Under the pieces are notes generated by a model that made no database searches, had not been told where the DNA came from, and was given only the letters and a program-made list of their open reading frames with translations. Below, one piece after another: positions 1-9,025 of a stretch of DNA of 64,000 bases. The translations under genes were made by a program, and so were the position numbers. The stretch's first letter is position 1. Each line of letters begins with the position of its first letter. The DNA is from Candidatus Bealeia paramacronuclearis (GTDB taxonomy: Bacteria; Pseudomonadota; Alphaproteobacteria; UBA9655): positions 248,001 through 312,000 of the forward strand of contig NZ_JAVHWZ010000001.1 in assembly GCF_035607555.1 (NCBI RefSeq). The letters are read 5' to 3'.

Positions 1-524
1 TGTACCTTTAACAATCAGATTTTTCATAAGCTTTTTTCACCTAAAAAATTTAATCGCATGTGATTTTCAAGAGTCTCTTTCGGCACTATATGACCCCCCT
101 CATGTTCAATAAATTTAACAAGCAGTGGCGACCCTTTTGCAGTTTCTGAAAACAGTCGTGCGGACTCATAAACAACTTCTAATTTACCTGCAATCAAAGT
201 CAATGAATTGGAGGGAGGCGTGGAGCTCACCAAGCCCCCTGCACCAATTGAAATGATGGGAAAAGGTAACTCTTTAAGTTGGGCAAGATAATTCAAGAAA
301 AAGCCGCCATTAGAAAATCCTATAAATCCGCAGACCGGCTCACCTTGAAGGGCATTCACAATTTTGTCATAGGTTTCTAGAGCTTGTGCGTCTGTATAAT
401 GTGGCCAACAAATTTGATTTCTTGCCTTTTCACATCTGTCAAAGGGATGAATGGCTAGGAATTTGACGTTCAGACTTTTCCCAATCTCATTAAGGATGAC
501 TCTGTTCTGAATTTCTTGTTCCGA

Positions 525-1607
525 CACGAGTTACGCAGTTTGCAGCAAAAGGGTGGGAATCTAAGCGAAAGACATGAGTTTTGTTATTTCTCTAGAGATA
601 TCATGCTTAATAACATCCCACTGCTGCTGATAAAAAGAGAAGCCTCCAGCAAGTCGTCTTTTAAATCTTTGAATCCAAGCCGAAATGGCAAGAAATATAT
701 GATTTCTTTGGGCTCGTCCCGTGCGAGACTGACAGCGTTCAAGACCGCATGTTTGCTTTAATTCCCGATGATAAACTTCGATTTTCCAACGCGATTTCAT
801 GACCAGTTCAATATGATCACGAGAGGGATTATCCCTATTGGTTCCGATATAATCCGTGCGACCGTTTTTGGCAACAAACCGGAAAACAGTAATCCATCCA
901 TATCCGCGTAAGTGAACTTTCAGTCCTTCATCTGGAATGTCCAGCTTTTCAAGAGTTTCTCCACGATTCACTTTCCTGTTTTTCTTCAACCCCATCACCC
1001 ATGTCCAGCCTATGGATTCAATGGCCTTCAGATTATTCAAGCTCGAGTACCAAGCGTCTGCAACCACGTCATCCGGATTTATCCCTCTGTCTTGAGCCAG
1101 CTTTAACATTTCCCTGAAATGGTCATTCTTGCTTTTGCCATCGCTGGCTTTATCATAAATACGATAATCAACAGGAATAGAGTCATGACTCCTCAGGCCA
1201 TGCCATACCAAATTGACAAGACCTATCCCCGCAATAACATCATGGGCATTCCCAGAATACTGATAATGCACAAGCTCTATCTTCTCGCTCCGATTTTTAT
1301 CCAAAATTGTATCGTCACATACTAAAAAACAAGGTTCTTTCTTGTTAATAAGAGATTGAGTAAGATTCCACACTCCGCTCGGACGCAATGCACTAGAACT
1401 CAACCATCGATTGACGCTGTCATGCGACAATGGAATCGGTGACACCTCCGAAAGTGCCAACCCTGAATAGCGCACACTGCTGGCTTGTAAAAATGAACGA
1501 TAAAGTGATTTTGTGCATTTGTGTCGAGACATCATTTCTTCTCATTTAATAAATATTCCCTCTCACCTTATCTCTTCTCTCTTCTCCTGCAAACTGCGTA
1601 ACTCGTG
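525..1607 (-). mobile_element. 1083-bp insertion sequence, complete copy 1
   Basis: Both ends carry the same inverted repeat of about 21 bp, beginning CACGAGTTACGCAGTTTGCA, and the element is flanked by a perfect 5-bp direct repeat TCCGA (520-524 and 1608-1612). It has one DDE transposase gene on the minus strand. The complete copy at 21526-22608 has the same length and an identical transposase translation, so movement is recent. The transposase type and 5-bp duplication suit the IS4/IS701-like superfamily (ISAba11-like is possible); the exact family was not checked. Confidence 0.93.
561..1535 (-). CDS. IS transposase (IS4/IS701-like DDE), copy 1
   Basis: 324-residue transposase filling the IS. 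Likely catalytic acidic residues are in VCDDTILDK (first Asp), VVADAWYSS (second Asp) and WKIEVYHRELKQTCGLE (Glu), the last being typical of IS4-superfamily enzymes with a Y-(2)-R-(3)-E-like signature. It begins MMSRHKCTKS. The protein is identical to the one encoded at 21562-22536. It would cut and paste the element in a single protein without frameshifting. No disruption is visible, so it is probably active. Confidence 0.92.
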   Translation of the reverse strand: MMSRHKCTKSLYRSFLQASSVRYSGLALSEVSPIPLSHDSVNRWLSSSALRPSGVWNLTQSLINKKEPCFLVCDDTILDKNRSEKIELVHYQYSGNAHDVIAGIGLVNLVWHGLRSHDSIPVDYRIYDKASDGKSKNDHFREMLKLAQDRGINPDDVVADAWYSSLNNLKAIESIGWTWVMGLKKNRKVNRGETLEKLDIPDEGLKVHLRGYGWITVFRFVAKNGRTDYIGTNRDNPSRDHIELVMKSRWKIEVYHRELKQTCGLERCQSRTGRAQRNHIFLAISAWIQRFKRRLAGGFSFYQQQWDVIKHDISREITKLMSFA

Positions 1608-1752
1608 TCCGAATCAAAACTCTCTGAAAGACCACAAAGATAAGCCCAAGTTTTTGGAGAGAATGTATCTCCTAATTCTTGTGTCATTCCAGGGTTACAA
1701 AATCCCTCTGATGTTATGAGAAAAACCATAATGATTAGATTTCTCAACATTT

Positions 1753-2652
1753 TTACTGAGGTCTAAGCTTAGTGATCATGAGATTTGCAGGAACTCGACC
1801 GCACCCATAACCAAAGCAAAAATCTAAAGGTGTTACACCTTGTGTGTTTTGATATTTCCGAGCCAAGCTCTTTTGATGATAGCTTTTAAATTCTTTGCCG
1901 TAAGGCGCCGTATAATTTCCAAAGAGTTGAATATCTTGGCCCCCAAGGTCTCTTAGAGGCACCCCTGTATCATCCTGAACCAAAAGAGAAAAGGATTTGA
2001 GGATTTTTTCTTTAAGGTCACCAAACTCTTTATTATGAAGAGCATAAGAGCTGGACTTGATTAAGCAGGCATCCGAAACATCCACTTGGTGTAAAAAGAC
2101 AAACAATTCATTAGAGTCGGAAATGAGATTCCGTTTTAAATAATAAACAACTTTTTGCTGCCCCCTCCATTCAAAGGAAATTTTTAGCGTTTGAGGATCA
2201 ATTATTTCATCCTTTACTATTTTTCCACCTGAAAGGAGGATCTCGAGCCCCAGTGCCGCCCGAACCCCGCTTTTAGCATTAAATGTTTGACCCATCGTAG
2301 ATGTGACAAAAAAGCCTCTGCGCAAAAGCGAGTCCAGCTTGGCAGAAGTGGAATTTGCATTTTCTAAAGAAAGTGGAGCTCCAAGAGGCTCCAACCCGAC
2401 TAAAACATAAATCTTTGCATCTGGAAAAAGGAGGAGAGGATGCAAAAGATCCGGTCCTCCAAAAGGATAGAAAACATTTTTCACTTGAGGCATATGCGAT
2501 TTTTGAAAATTTTGAAGTTTGTTCCCAATAAATCTTGAGAATTTCTGGTAGCGATAATCGTTTTGAAAAGAATCGACATTGAGTTCTTTTTTTTCAGCCT
2601 CCGCGGCACATAGCGTTGTTGTGACAGATAAAGCCATTAAAAAATAACGCAT
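1753..2652 (-). CDS. exported protein of unknown function
   Basis: 299 residues with a cleavable-looking signal peptide (MRYFLMALSVTTTLCAAEA). The mature part is a mixed alpha/beta sequence with no motif I recognise; it has two Cys near the C-terminus in a CFGYGC cluster and one in SDACL, which could form disulphides outside the cytoplasm. The gene ends 2 bp before the start of the IS-broken hydrolase gene, so the two look translationally coupled. The segment YPFGGPDLLHPLLLFPDA resembles a structured core rather than low complexity. Function cannot be assigned. Confidence 0.8.
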   Translation of the reverse strand: MRYFLMALSVTTTLCAAEAEKKELNVDSFQNDYRYQKFSRFIGNKLQNFQKSHMPQVKNVFYPFGGPDLLHPLLLFPDAKIYVLVGLEPLGAPLSLENANSTSAKLDSLLRRGFFVTSTMGQTFNAKSGVRAALGLEILLSGGKIVKDEIIDPQTLKISFEWRGQQKVVYYLKRNLISDSNELFVFLHQVDVSDACLIKSSSYALHNKEFGDLKEKILKSFSLLVQDDTGVPLRDLGGQDIQLFGNYTAPYGKEFKSYHQKSLARKYQNTQGVTPLDFCFGYGCGRVPANLMITKLRPQ

Positions 2653-2686
2653 TGACTAAATACCCTTGTTTGGAAAAGTTAATAAT

Positions 2687-2706
2687 AATCCATAAATTTA
2701 TGGATT
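2687..2706. promoter_or_regulatory. 20-bp perfect palindrome in a divergent intergenic region
   Basis: AATCCATAAATTTATGGATT is its own reverse complement. It sits 35 bp upstream of the exported-protein gene on the minus strand, in the roughly 250-bp AT-rich gap before the DsbA-like gene. The position suits an operator for a dimeric regulator of one or both genes. No regulator can be named. Confidence 0.4.
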
Positions 2707-2929
2707 TCAGAAAGTTTGGTAGGAAACACGAAAAGCGTCAAGTCGTTTATCAACTTGGCCTTTTGAGATTTTTATTTTATTTTTTTATAAAAATAGTTTA
2801 CATTACTTTATTTTTGAATTAAAAAATCATGGAAAGCTCACCCAAACGACGAATTGACATAAAAACAGAAACTCTTGTGATTCTGTAAAGGGTCTTATAA
2901 GCTTGGAAAAAAAATTAATGAGGCTAGAG

Positions 2930-3553
2930 ATGGCGAAAAAATTGATGAAAGTGTTTGTATTTTTACTCATCGGTACAAATTATCTTTATGCAGCGAATAC
3001 GAAAAAAGAATCCGTAAAGCCGTTGCCAGAAATTGTCTTGGGCAAAGAGGGTGCTCCTGTGACGATGATTGAGTACACCTCCATGACCTGCCCCCATTGT
3101 GCAGATTTTCATTTGAAAGTTTTACCCGAGATTAAATCTCAATATGTCGATCAAGGTCAACTGAAGGTTATTCATCGCGATTACCCAGGAGATGGATTAA
3201 GTCTTAAGGCCACGCAACTTGCGTTTTGTGGGGGGCCTCAGCTTCACCCCAAAATGGTGAATGTGTTTTTCAGCACACAAGAACGTTGGATGTTTGCCAA
3301 GGATGCTGAGGCCGAACTCAAGAAAATTGCCTATGAAAATGGTATGACAAAGCATCAGGTAGAATCGTGTCTTCAAAACACGGAGCTTATGGATCAAATC
3401 ATCCAATCCCGTCAAGAGGGTCAAAAATCCTATAATATTAAAGCAACACCGACACTTGTGATTAACGGAAAAATCATTCCGCAAGCTTTGACGATGGATC
3501 AGTTCAAAACCACCATCACACCCATGTTGGTTCACAAAGTTTCTGCGCATTAA
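2930..3553 (+). CDS. DsbA-family thiol-disulphide oxidoreductase
   Basis: Periplasmic thioredoxin-fold protein of the DsbA/DSBA-like oxidoreductase family, about 207 residues from this start. A signal segment (KKLMKVFVFLLIGTNYLYA) is followed by the redox motif MTCPHCADFH (CPHC) and the cis-Pro loop region ATPTLVINGK. The ATG at 2930 is preferred because GAGG lies 6 nt upstream; TTG 2903 and ATG 2918 are in frame. It probably oxidises or exchanges disulphides in exported proteins; the window encodes several Cys-rich exported proteins that could be clients (inference). No dsbB partner is nearby. Confidence 0.88.
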   Translation: MAKKLMKVFVFLLIGTNYLYAANTKKESVKPLPEIVLGKEGAPVTMIEYTSMTCPHCADFHLKVLPEIKSQYVDQGQLKVIHRDYPGDGLSLKATQLAFCGGPQLHPKMVNVFFSTQERWMFAKDAEAELKKIAYENGMTKHQVESCLQNTELMDQIIQSRQEGQKSYNIKATPTLVINGKIIPQALTMDQFKTTITPMLVHKVSAH

Positions 3554-3647
3554 TAACAAAATTCAGGGATGCGATAAAAAAATCTAAAATTGATGCGTGA
3601 AGGTCTTGCAATCTTCCTCAAATCTTTTTATGGTGGCCTCACTTTAT

Positions 3648-3722
3648 TGGGGCGTAGCCAAGTGGTAAGGCAGCGGGTTTTGGTCCCGCCATCCGAGGGT
3701 TCGAATCCTTCCGCCCCAGCCA
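3648..3722 (+). tRNA. tRNA-Gln (TTG)
   Basis: A cloverleaf can be drawn: acceptor TGGGGCG pairs with CGCCCCA (3712-3718), followed by G73 and an encoded CCA. The anticodon arm is GCGGG-TTTTGGT-CCCGC with anticodon TTG, and the T arm contains GGTTCGAATCC. It therefore reads CAA (and CAG by wobble) as glutamine. It lies about 115 bp upstream of the earliest AmpG-like start on the same strand. Confidence 0.97.
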
Positions 3723-3837
3723 TAAATTTAATTTCTGACAAGGAAATTTCAACTTCATCGCATTCTCACTTTTAAAAAATTATTGTGACCGGCGACTATT
3801 TGCAATTGGACTCATTGCGTTTACCAATGGCATTCCG

Positions 3838-5019
3838 TTGATGATGACCTCCTCAACGCTTTCTATTTGGCTCAAAGAATATGGTTTGAGCTATACCGAA
3901 ATTGGTCTTTTTGCTCTTCTCCATCTGCCCTATGGCATTAAATTTTTGTGGGCGCCTTTTCTTGATGCGTATTCCATTCCATGGTTGAGCCAAAAAATGG
4001 GACATCGACGCAGCTGGCTTTTGGCGGTGCAAACGGGAGTACTTTTGAGTCTTTTGATGATGAGCCAATTTTCTCCCGTAGAAGAACGTGAACTTTTTGT
4101 CATCTTTGGCGTCCTCAGTACATTTTTTGCAGCCAGCCAACACATCCTTCTTTTAGCTTATCAAATTGAAACTATGGAAGCGCGAACCTGGGGCACAGGC
4201 GAAGCTACAAGTGTCCTTGGATTTCGCCTTTCCCTAATGGCCACAGGTGCGGGCGCACTCTATCTTGCCAGCTACACCTCCTGGCAACACGTCTATGAAA
4301 TATATGCTGCCCTTATCCTCTTAGGAATCGGAATTGTTTTTCTGATTCCTGAACCGATTTCCCCTCGGAAAACGGGAAAATCGACCTCGTTAATTCAAAC
4401 GCTTTATGAGCCGTTTCAAGATTTCTTTTTTAATCATGGAGGCGTGTTTGTTCTTATTTTTATGATGCTCTTCCGACTTCCCGATAGTATTTTGGGAACT
4501 ATGCCCAATTTATTTTATCTCTCTCTTGGGTTTTCCAAAATTGACATTGGAAATGCGTCTAAGATTTTTGGTCTCATTGTGACGATTCTTGGTGGATTTA
4601 TAGGCGCAAGTCTGATTAATCGCATTGGATATCGAAAAACGTTATATTGGGGAGGCATCACCCATGGCCTTTCGTTGCTGATGTTTTTAGCCCTAAATCA
4701 GGCCGGCTATTCATTGTCCTGGCTCTATGCGACGGTGGCTTTAGAACATTTTACAAGTGGCTTGGGATTAACCGCTTTTTTCACTTACCAAATGATTTCG
4801 TGTAGACCATCATACGCGGCCTCTCAATTAGCACTGATGACGGCAACGGCGTCCATTTCTCAGACACTGATTTCCTCTTGGTCTGGATATCTTGTCGATC
4901 ATTTGGGATGGAATTTATTTTTTCTTCTTGTGGTTTTTGCAATGATTCCAGGCACTTGTTGGATTCAAAAATTACCCAATATTGCTCAACCCCAAAACCT
5001 CATCAAAGAGGGAGCCTGA
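3838..5019 (+). CDS. AmpG-like major facilitator transporter
   Basis: Polytopic inner-membrane protein with about 12 hydrophobic segments, resembling the AmpG/PAT group that imports muropeptides for cell-wall recycling. The N-terminal pattern (GLPL-like loop, then STLSIWLKEYGLSYTEIGLF, then LWAPFLDAY) is typical. The only standard start in frame is TTG 3838, but family-like sequence (NYCDRRLFAIGLIAF) is encoded in frame just upstream, at 3778-3822, and the frame is open to a TGA at 3736-3738 with no ATG, GTG or TTG. Either a rare start such as ATC 3757 is used (AAGGAA lies 11 nt before it) or the start codon has been lost. No beta-lactamase is nearby, so a recycling role is more likely than induction. 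Confidence 0.8.
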   Translation: MMMTSSTLSIWLKEYGLSYTEIGLFALLHLPYGIKFLWAPFLDAYSIPWLSQKMGHRRSWLLAVQTGVLLSLLMMSQFSPVEERELFVIFGVLSTFFAASQHILLLAYQIETMEARTWGTGEATSVLGFRLSLMATGAGALYLASYTSWQHVYEIYAALILLGIGIVFLIPEPISPRKTGKSTSLIQTLYEPFQDFFFNHGGVFVLIFMMLFRLPDSILGTMPNLFYLSLGFSKIDIGNASKIFGLIVTILGGFIGASLINRIGYRKTLYWGGITHGLSLLMFLALNQAGYSLSWLYATVALEHFTSGLGLTAFFTYQMISCRPSYAASQLALMTATASISQTLISSWSGYLVDHLGWNLFFLLVVFAMIPGTCWIQKLPNIAQPQNLIKEGA

Positions 5020-5049
5020 AGCCCCCTCGCTACTAACGTTTAAAGTTAA

Positions 5050-6072
5050 TTATTTTTTAATGACAACATTTGGCTTTTGAACTGTGGAAATAATCCACGC
5101 TTCATCAGTTAAGGAACTGTCTTCAAAATATTTATAAGGCAAGTAGAAATAACCCTTATCTCCCCAGCTTGTACCCCATGAATTGGCACATTTAATAAGC
5201 TGTGTTTTATCATCATATCCAAGGGCCAAGACTGCATGTCCCCCCAAAAGAGACTCCTTCTTCACATCTGGTATAGGCACAACGCCTGTTTTAGCCACTT
5301 GATCCGACTCAAAACTGTCATAGACGGCAATACCCAATGAAATGAGATCCCCTGAAGAAATAGCCAGTTTCAGAGCATTCAGCCCTGTGACAGAAGGTAT
5401 AATTGCATCATGAGTCATATAGTTTGGATCCAAGGCTTTATGGCTGTAGGCCTGCGTCCAGGCAGTTACCGGTGGTTTGATTGCAAACTTGGAAACATCA
5501 TAGGGCCAAACGGTTTCATCAGGCGCACCTGTGGTGTGTATGAACTTAATGCCGTCTCCAATACTCGCCCCAGAATCCTCATTAACTGTCCCCTCTAACT
5601 GTCTTTCGCCATAATACACAAACAAACGCGAGGCCGGATGGACATTCACCTTAAGTGTAGGAAGGGCTGTTTTAGGATTGGCCTCACTCAGTTCTTTGAG
5701 CTGTCTTGCAAAAAGTGCGCCCACAAGAGAGTTGCCTGTGCAAGATCCTAATGGTCCTTGATCGAAAATGGTTGTGTATTGGCTTAAATCAAAGCTGGTG
5801 GGAATTTTTGGTGCGGTCATGTGCAAGAAATGAGAAGACTCTTCTTTTGAGGGTGAATGTTGTAAATGAAGTTTTGTATGGGACTCTTTCATAGAGGCAA
5901 GGAATTCTTTGGTCTCATCGCTTGTGGATTTATATCCTCTAAATTTATGAGCACTCTTATGATTATGGTTTACTTCTTCATGTAATTTTTTCCAATTTTG
6001 AACGGCAGAAAGAGAAAATGGGACACTCAAGCATGTTGTTACGGCTAATAAAATTCGAAAATTCTTAGTCAT
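5050..6072 (-). CDS. secreted C1A (papain-like) cysteine peptidase
   Basis: 340 residues starting at the ATG preceded by GGAGG (5 nt spacing); a further in-frame start at 6102 lacks such a site. A signal peptide (TKNFRILLAVTTCLSVPFSLSA) is followed by a roughly 70-residue His/Ser-rich stretch that may be a propeptide, then the papain-fold core. Catalytic parts are all visible: oxyanion Gln and Cys in FDQGPLGSCTGNSLVGAL, His in GGHAVLALGYDD, and Asn in CANSWGTSWGDKGYF. It should cleave peptides outside the cytoplasm. In host-associated bacteria such proteins are often effectors or degradative enzymes; that role is inferred. Confidence 0.9.
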   Translation of the reverse strand: MTKNFRILLAVTTCLSVPFSLSAVQNWKKLHEEVNHNHKSAHKFRGYKSTSDETKEFLASMKESHTKLHLQHSPSKEESSHFLHMTAPKIPTSFDLSQYTTIFDQGPLGSCTGNSLVGALFARQLKELSEANPKTALPTLKVNVHPASRLFVYYGERQLEGTVNEDSGASIGDGIKFIHTTGAPDETVWPYDVSKFAIKPPVTAWTQAYSHKALDPNYMTHDAIIPSVTGLNALKLAISSGDLISLGIAVYDSFESDQVAKTGVVPIPDVKKESLLGGHAVLALGYDDKTQLIKCANSWGTSWGDKGYFYLPYKYFEDSSLTDEAWIISTVQKPNVVIKK

Positions 6073-6090
6073 AGATGCCTCCATAAGTTT

Positions 6091-6109
6091 AAAAAACCGC
6101 ACAGTGCGG
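6091..6109 (-). terminator. terminator-like hairpin in the leader of the C1 peptidase gene
   Basis: On the minus strand CCGCACTGTGCGG is followed by TTTTTT, forming a short GC hairpin with a U-run. It lies 19 nt upstream of the peptidase start codon and just before its GGAGG. No gene precedes it on this strand, so it may be a leader attenuator or may hold the ribosome site in a structured leader. Confidence 0.4.
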
Positions 6110-6335
6110 CAAATTGAGGCTATGAAAGAAAAGTTAACAAAACATGAAAAAATGGTTAAGGCTTGAATATTTAAAAACTCTTCCGCCCTTGATTTTCTTT
6201 GCTTTCAAAAATTTAAAAAATTTATTGGTCCAGAGGAATAGGCCTGTGCTATTCTTTTCAGGGGTTAAGTCTTTATTTTTTAATCCCTAATGATCAAAGG
6301 CTCGCTTTGACGTATTTTCAGGAAAGGACTTCACA

Positions 6336-6848
6336 ATGACGCGCAAACTATCATCTCTCTGGACTGTTACGCTTTTAATTATGTCACCTATGTTTTCAAT
6401 TGCGGCTACCCAGTTGGATCAAGAGAGGGTCACATCCGCTTATGCCACATTTAAGAAAAATGTTCACGCTCAGTATGCGGTTATCGATGGTTATATTTTA
6501 GAAATTGAAAAAGATACGCTCAACATGGAGAACGTATTCGCTAAAGCAACCGTTGCACGGGAATTACCAAACATTAAAAATCAATTAACTCACTGGAAAA
6601 ACAATCTTAATCTACAGCATAATTTCATGGTGAAAACAGATGTAGAAAACTATGTTGCAACTCAAATTAAGACATGGTCTGGACCTGGAAATCTTGCACA
6701 GCGTATTGTAAATAGCTGTTCTGATGATTCAGATTTTTCCCAAAGCGTCAGGACAAAGTCTTCAGCCATTGTGAATCTGTTAATACCGGAATTCAAGGGT
6801 GAGTTGTGGAAAATTGCCCAGCGCTTTTTGACGGACGCTGAAAAATAA
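6336..6848 (+). CDS. exported protein of unknown function
   Basis: 170 residues with a signal peptide (MTRKLSSLWTVTLLIMSPMFSIAA) and an AGGAAAGG ribosome site upstream of the ATG. The mature part is mostly helical in composition with a single Cys (NSCSDDSDF) and no recognisable domain. It is transcribed divergently from the C1 peptidase across a 260-bp AT-rich gap, so the pair could share regulation. Function unknown. Confidence 0.75.
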   Translation: MTRKLSSLWTVTLLIMSPMFSIAATQLDQERVTSAYATFKKNVHAQYAVIDGYILEIEKDTLNMENVFAKATVARELPNIKNQLTHWKNNLNLQHNFMVKTDVENYVATQIKTWSGPGNLAQRIVNSCSDDSDFSQSVRTKSSAIVNLLIPEFKGELWKIAQRFLTDAEK

Positions 6849-6869
6849 AATATGAAAACCTTTGCGGAT

Positions 6870-7004
6870 TCAGACTTGTGAAAGAATGGCATCCCGCGCA
6901 GCATTAGGCGTTAACTCAGTCACATCCAGCTGAAGGTAGGGATCATTTTTAATCCCAATCAAAGACCTTTGGTTGTGAGCGTGTTTGATGTCTTGAGTTT
7001 TCAT
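6870..7004 (-). pseudogene. short remnant, possible C-terminus of a lost enzyme
   Basis: A 44-codon frame (starting MKTQDIKHAHNQRSLIGIKN) that remains open upstream to a TGA at 7056-7058. The ending (YLQLDVTELTPNAARDAILS) resembles the C-terminal part of a small P-loop kinase such as those with a LD-x-T-x-L-T-x-x-A helix, but the P-loop and core are absent. It sits between the exported gene at 6336 and the MCP gene with no good ribosome site. I regard it as a decayed gene end; a genuine small protein is less likely. Confidence 0.35.
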
Positions 7005-7106
7005 GCGTTCTTTTCGCTCGGGATCAATAATCCGTTTTCTCGTTTCTCTGCGTACTCACCCAATAAACGCCACAGAACCCATATTAAATCTCTTTGGGTT
7101 GTATTT

Positions 7107-7124
7107 CCCGCCGCTTGCGGCGGG
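7107..7124. repeat. GC-rich hairpin after the MCP gene
   Basis: CCCGCCGC-TT-GCGGCGGG is a perfect inverted repeat with a 2-nt centre, 17 bp downstream of the stop of the globin-coupled MCP gene. No U-run follows on either strand, so it may stabilise the mRNA end or be a Rho-assisted terminator. Confidence 0.5.
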
Positions 7125-7141
7125 GTCCATTTATTCCCCCA

Positions 7142-8761
7142 TCAAGCCGCTTGAGCATTCAATCCGCGCAAGAATCCTTGGGCATTTTCGATAAATTTCA
7201 GGTGAAGAATTGACCCTTCTACCGATACAATTTGACAAGAAATTGAAGACCCTCGGGCCAAGATGGAAACCGTGCCTCCCACAACCCCTCCATGTGCTCC
7301 GGCCTCAAGAGAAACCCCAGCGCCACCCTCGGAGATATCAATAATTGTTCCTGAAAGGTTTTCTGAACCGACCTTTGCGGTGGCTTTTATATTTAAAGAT
7401 TTGCGAGGAGATTCACGTCTCTCGCCGGCTTGTGAGTTTCTCAGAAGTTTTGTAAGCCGCTCCTTCAATTCTTCCATTTCTGTGATCAAACCGCTTGAAA
7501 GCTGTTCAACACTGTTGGCAAGTCGTCCTGTTTCTGAAGATTCTGATGAGACCCCCTCCATGTTACTTGAAACTTCAATGGTATTGCTCGCAGCTTCTTG
7601 CGCATTGCGACTGATTTCAGCCGTGGCGGCTGATTGCTCTTCGACAGCTGCGGCAATGGTTGTTGAAATCGAGCTGATTTCTGTGATGGTCCCATTAATA
7701 CGCTCAATAGCCGAAACGGCTTCCCGCGTGGCATTTTGGATATTGCGCGCTTGTTGGGCCACGTCATCCGTAGCGCTTGCGGTTTGGGAAGCCAAGTTTT
7801 TCACTTCATTGGCCACAACCGCAAACCCACGTCCCGCTTCCCCGGCGCGTGCCGCTTCAATAGTGGCGTTCAAGGCCAAGAGATTGGTTTGGCGAGCAAT
7901 AGTATTGATAAGATCCACAACTTCGCTGATTTTTTCAGCGGCGTGACTGAGGCTATTAATTGTAACGCCTGCATTTTCAGCGTCATTTACTGCATTTTTA
8001 GCCACTAGTGAGGCTTGCCCCATTTGAGATCCAATTTCTTGAGAAGACGCCGCAAGTTCTTCTGTAGCAGAGGCCACAGTTTGAACATTTTGTGTGGTGC
8101 CTTCAGCTGCTTGCGTGACCACATTCGTGCGACTTGAAACTTTTTCCGCGGAGACAGACATGGATTTGGCAATACTATTGAGCTCAATAGCACGTTTTGT
8201 TACGCCCAAAACAGAGGTTTGGATTTCAGTATCAAGGGCATTTGCCAACTGAAGCATTTCTTTTTGAAGTTGAGCATCTTGTCCTTTTCTGAGGAAAACA
8301 GAAATTGCTACCTCCATATCCAGAAGAATAGCTTTTTGAGTTGCAGAAAGAATCCCTGCCAATTTTTTTTGATCTTTTTTATAAAATTCGATCGCAATGT
8401 CATTTATTTTTGTTAAAATAAAAACATATCCTCCAATATACCAAACGGGTGTGAGCCCAATTTTGTCATGGGCTGTACCAATGCGCTGGCCTTCATCAAA
8501 AAACTTATCATCAAATTTTCCGTCAAATAGAGTGCGCCAATGGCTATGTTGCGCTTTTTTAAGACGATCCACGTTTGAAGGGTTTCCAATAATGTCTTTT
8601 GTTGTAGGCCAGGACAACATATGGTCGTAAAATGCAGACAAAATACCTTGGAGTTTAGGCTCCAAAACCTTCCAAAACTCTTGTAAATTACGAGAATCTT
8701 CCTGAGTAATCAAAAAGAAGTTGATACGATCTCTATAGCTCACGCCGTTAATTTCAGACAT
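7142..8761 (-). CDS. globin-coupled methyl-accepting transducer with C-terminal PilZ domain
   Basis: About 539 residues, cytoplasmic (no membrane segment). Residues 1-165 form a protoglobin-type sensor: [19 protein letters not shown] contains the proximal haem His of globin-coupled sensors. A coiled-coil MCP signalling region follows, with the conserved hairpin tip [18 protein letters not shown] and [12 protein letters not shown]. The last 90 residues are a PilZ domain with both c-di-GMP-binding signatures, RESPR (RxxxR) and DISEGG (DxSxxG). It would sense oxygen or redox through haem, talk to a CheA kinase and respond to c-di-GMP. The ATG at 8761 is chosen over GTG 8770 because GGG is suitably spaced. 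No che genes are in the window. Confidence 0.92.
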   Translation of the reverse strand: MSEINGVSYRDRINFFLITQEDSRNLQEFWKVLEPKLQGILSAFYDHMLSWPTTKDIIGNPSNVDRLKKAQHSHWRTLFDGKFDDKFFDEGQRIGTAHDKIGLTPVWYIGGYVFILTKINDIAIEFYKKDQKKLAGILSATQKAILLDMEVAISVFLRKGQDAQLQKEMLQLANALDTEIQTSVLGVTKRAIELNSIAKSMSVSAEKVSSRTNVVTQAAEGTTQNVQTVASATEELAASSQEIGSQMGQASLVAKNAVNDAENAGVTINSLSHAAEKISEVVDLINTIARQTNLLALNATIEAARAGEAGRGFAVVANEVKNLASQTASATDDVAQQARNIQNATREAVSAIERINGTITEISSISTTIAAAVEEQSAATAEISRNAQEAASNTIEVSSNMEGVSSESSETGRLANSVEQLSSGLITEMEELKERLTKLLRNSQAGERRESPRKSLNIKATAKVGSENLSGTIIDISEGGAGVSLEAGAHGGVVGGTVSILARGSSISCQIVSVEGSILHLKFIENAQGFLRGLNAQAA

Positions 8762-8824
8762 TTTTAGCACCCTTTGTTTTTAATTTTTCTGGGATCACTT
8801 CAACAGAAATTCATTAAAAAAGAA

Positions 8825-9019
8825 TTAATAGGGATAGGAGAAAAAAATTGAAATCAACATAACCGCCCCAATAAGGGCCATCACCGCATAGACAATTGTT
8901 CGGAAAGAGGTGGATTTATTGTCATTTACAGGAATGCTGCGAGATAAAATCTTTGAGATTTTTTGATCCCGTGCATCCTGTTTTTTAGGCGGCGTTGGCA
9001 TTTTCTTTTTTGCAGCCAT
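8825..9019 (-). CDS. small single-span membrane protein
   Basis: 64 residues: a Lys/Pro-rich cytoplasmic head (MAAKKKMPTPPKKQ) and one C-terminal transmembrane segment (IVYAVMALIGAVMLISIFF). It begins 6 bp after the citrate synthase stop on the same strand, so it is probably the second gene of that transcript. I do not recognise the family. The clean frame and charge pattern favour a real protein over chance. Confidence 0.6.
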   Translation of the reverse strand: MAAKKKMPTPPKKQDARDQKISKILSRSIPVNDNKSTSFRTIVYAVMALIGAVMLISIFFSYPY

Positions 9020-9025
9020 AATGAG

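Larger units (their letters stand above)
24..1750 (-). pseudogene. alpha/beta-hydrolase-like protein, interrupted by an IS
   Basis: The gene is split by the IS at 525-1607. The first part (1750-1608) codes an N-terminus with a hydrophobic export-type segment (MLRNLIIMVFLITSEGFC). The second part (519-24) codes the catalytic body with a nucleophile-elbow-like GFSNGG and a late GGH that could supply the catalytic His. Removing the IS and one copy of the 5-bp duplication TCCGA rejoins both parts in frame (ESFDS then EQEIQ), giving about 212 residues. The start lies 2 bp after the stop of the upstream exported gene, so the two were probably co-transcribed. An internal GTG at the IS edge could start a truncated 167-residue product, which would lack the N-terminus. 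Substrate is unknown; the hydrolase fold assignment rests on motifs only. Confidence 0.75.

Noticed and set aside
7263-7946. Long plus-strand frame opposite the MCP gene
   Set aside because: It is Ser/Ala/Val-rich, lacks a ribosome site and mirrors the GC-skewed codons of the well-supported MCP on the other strand.
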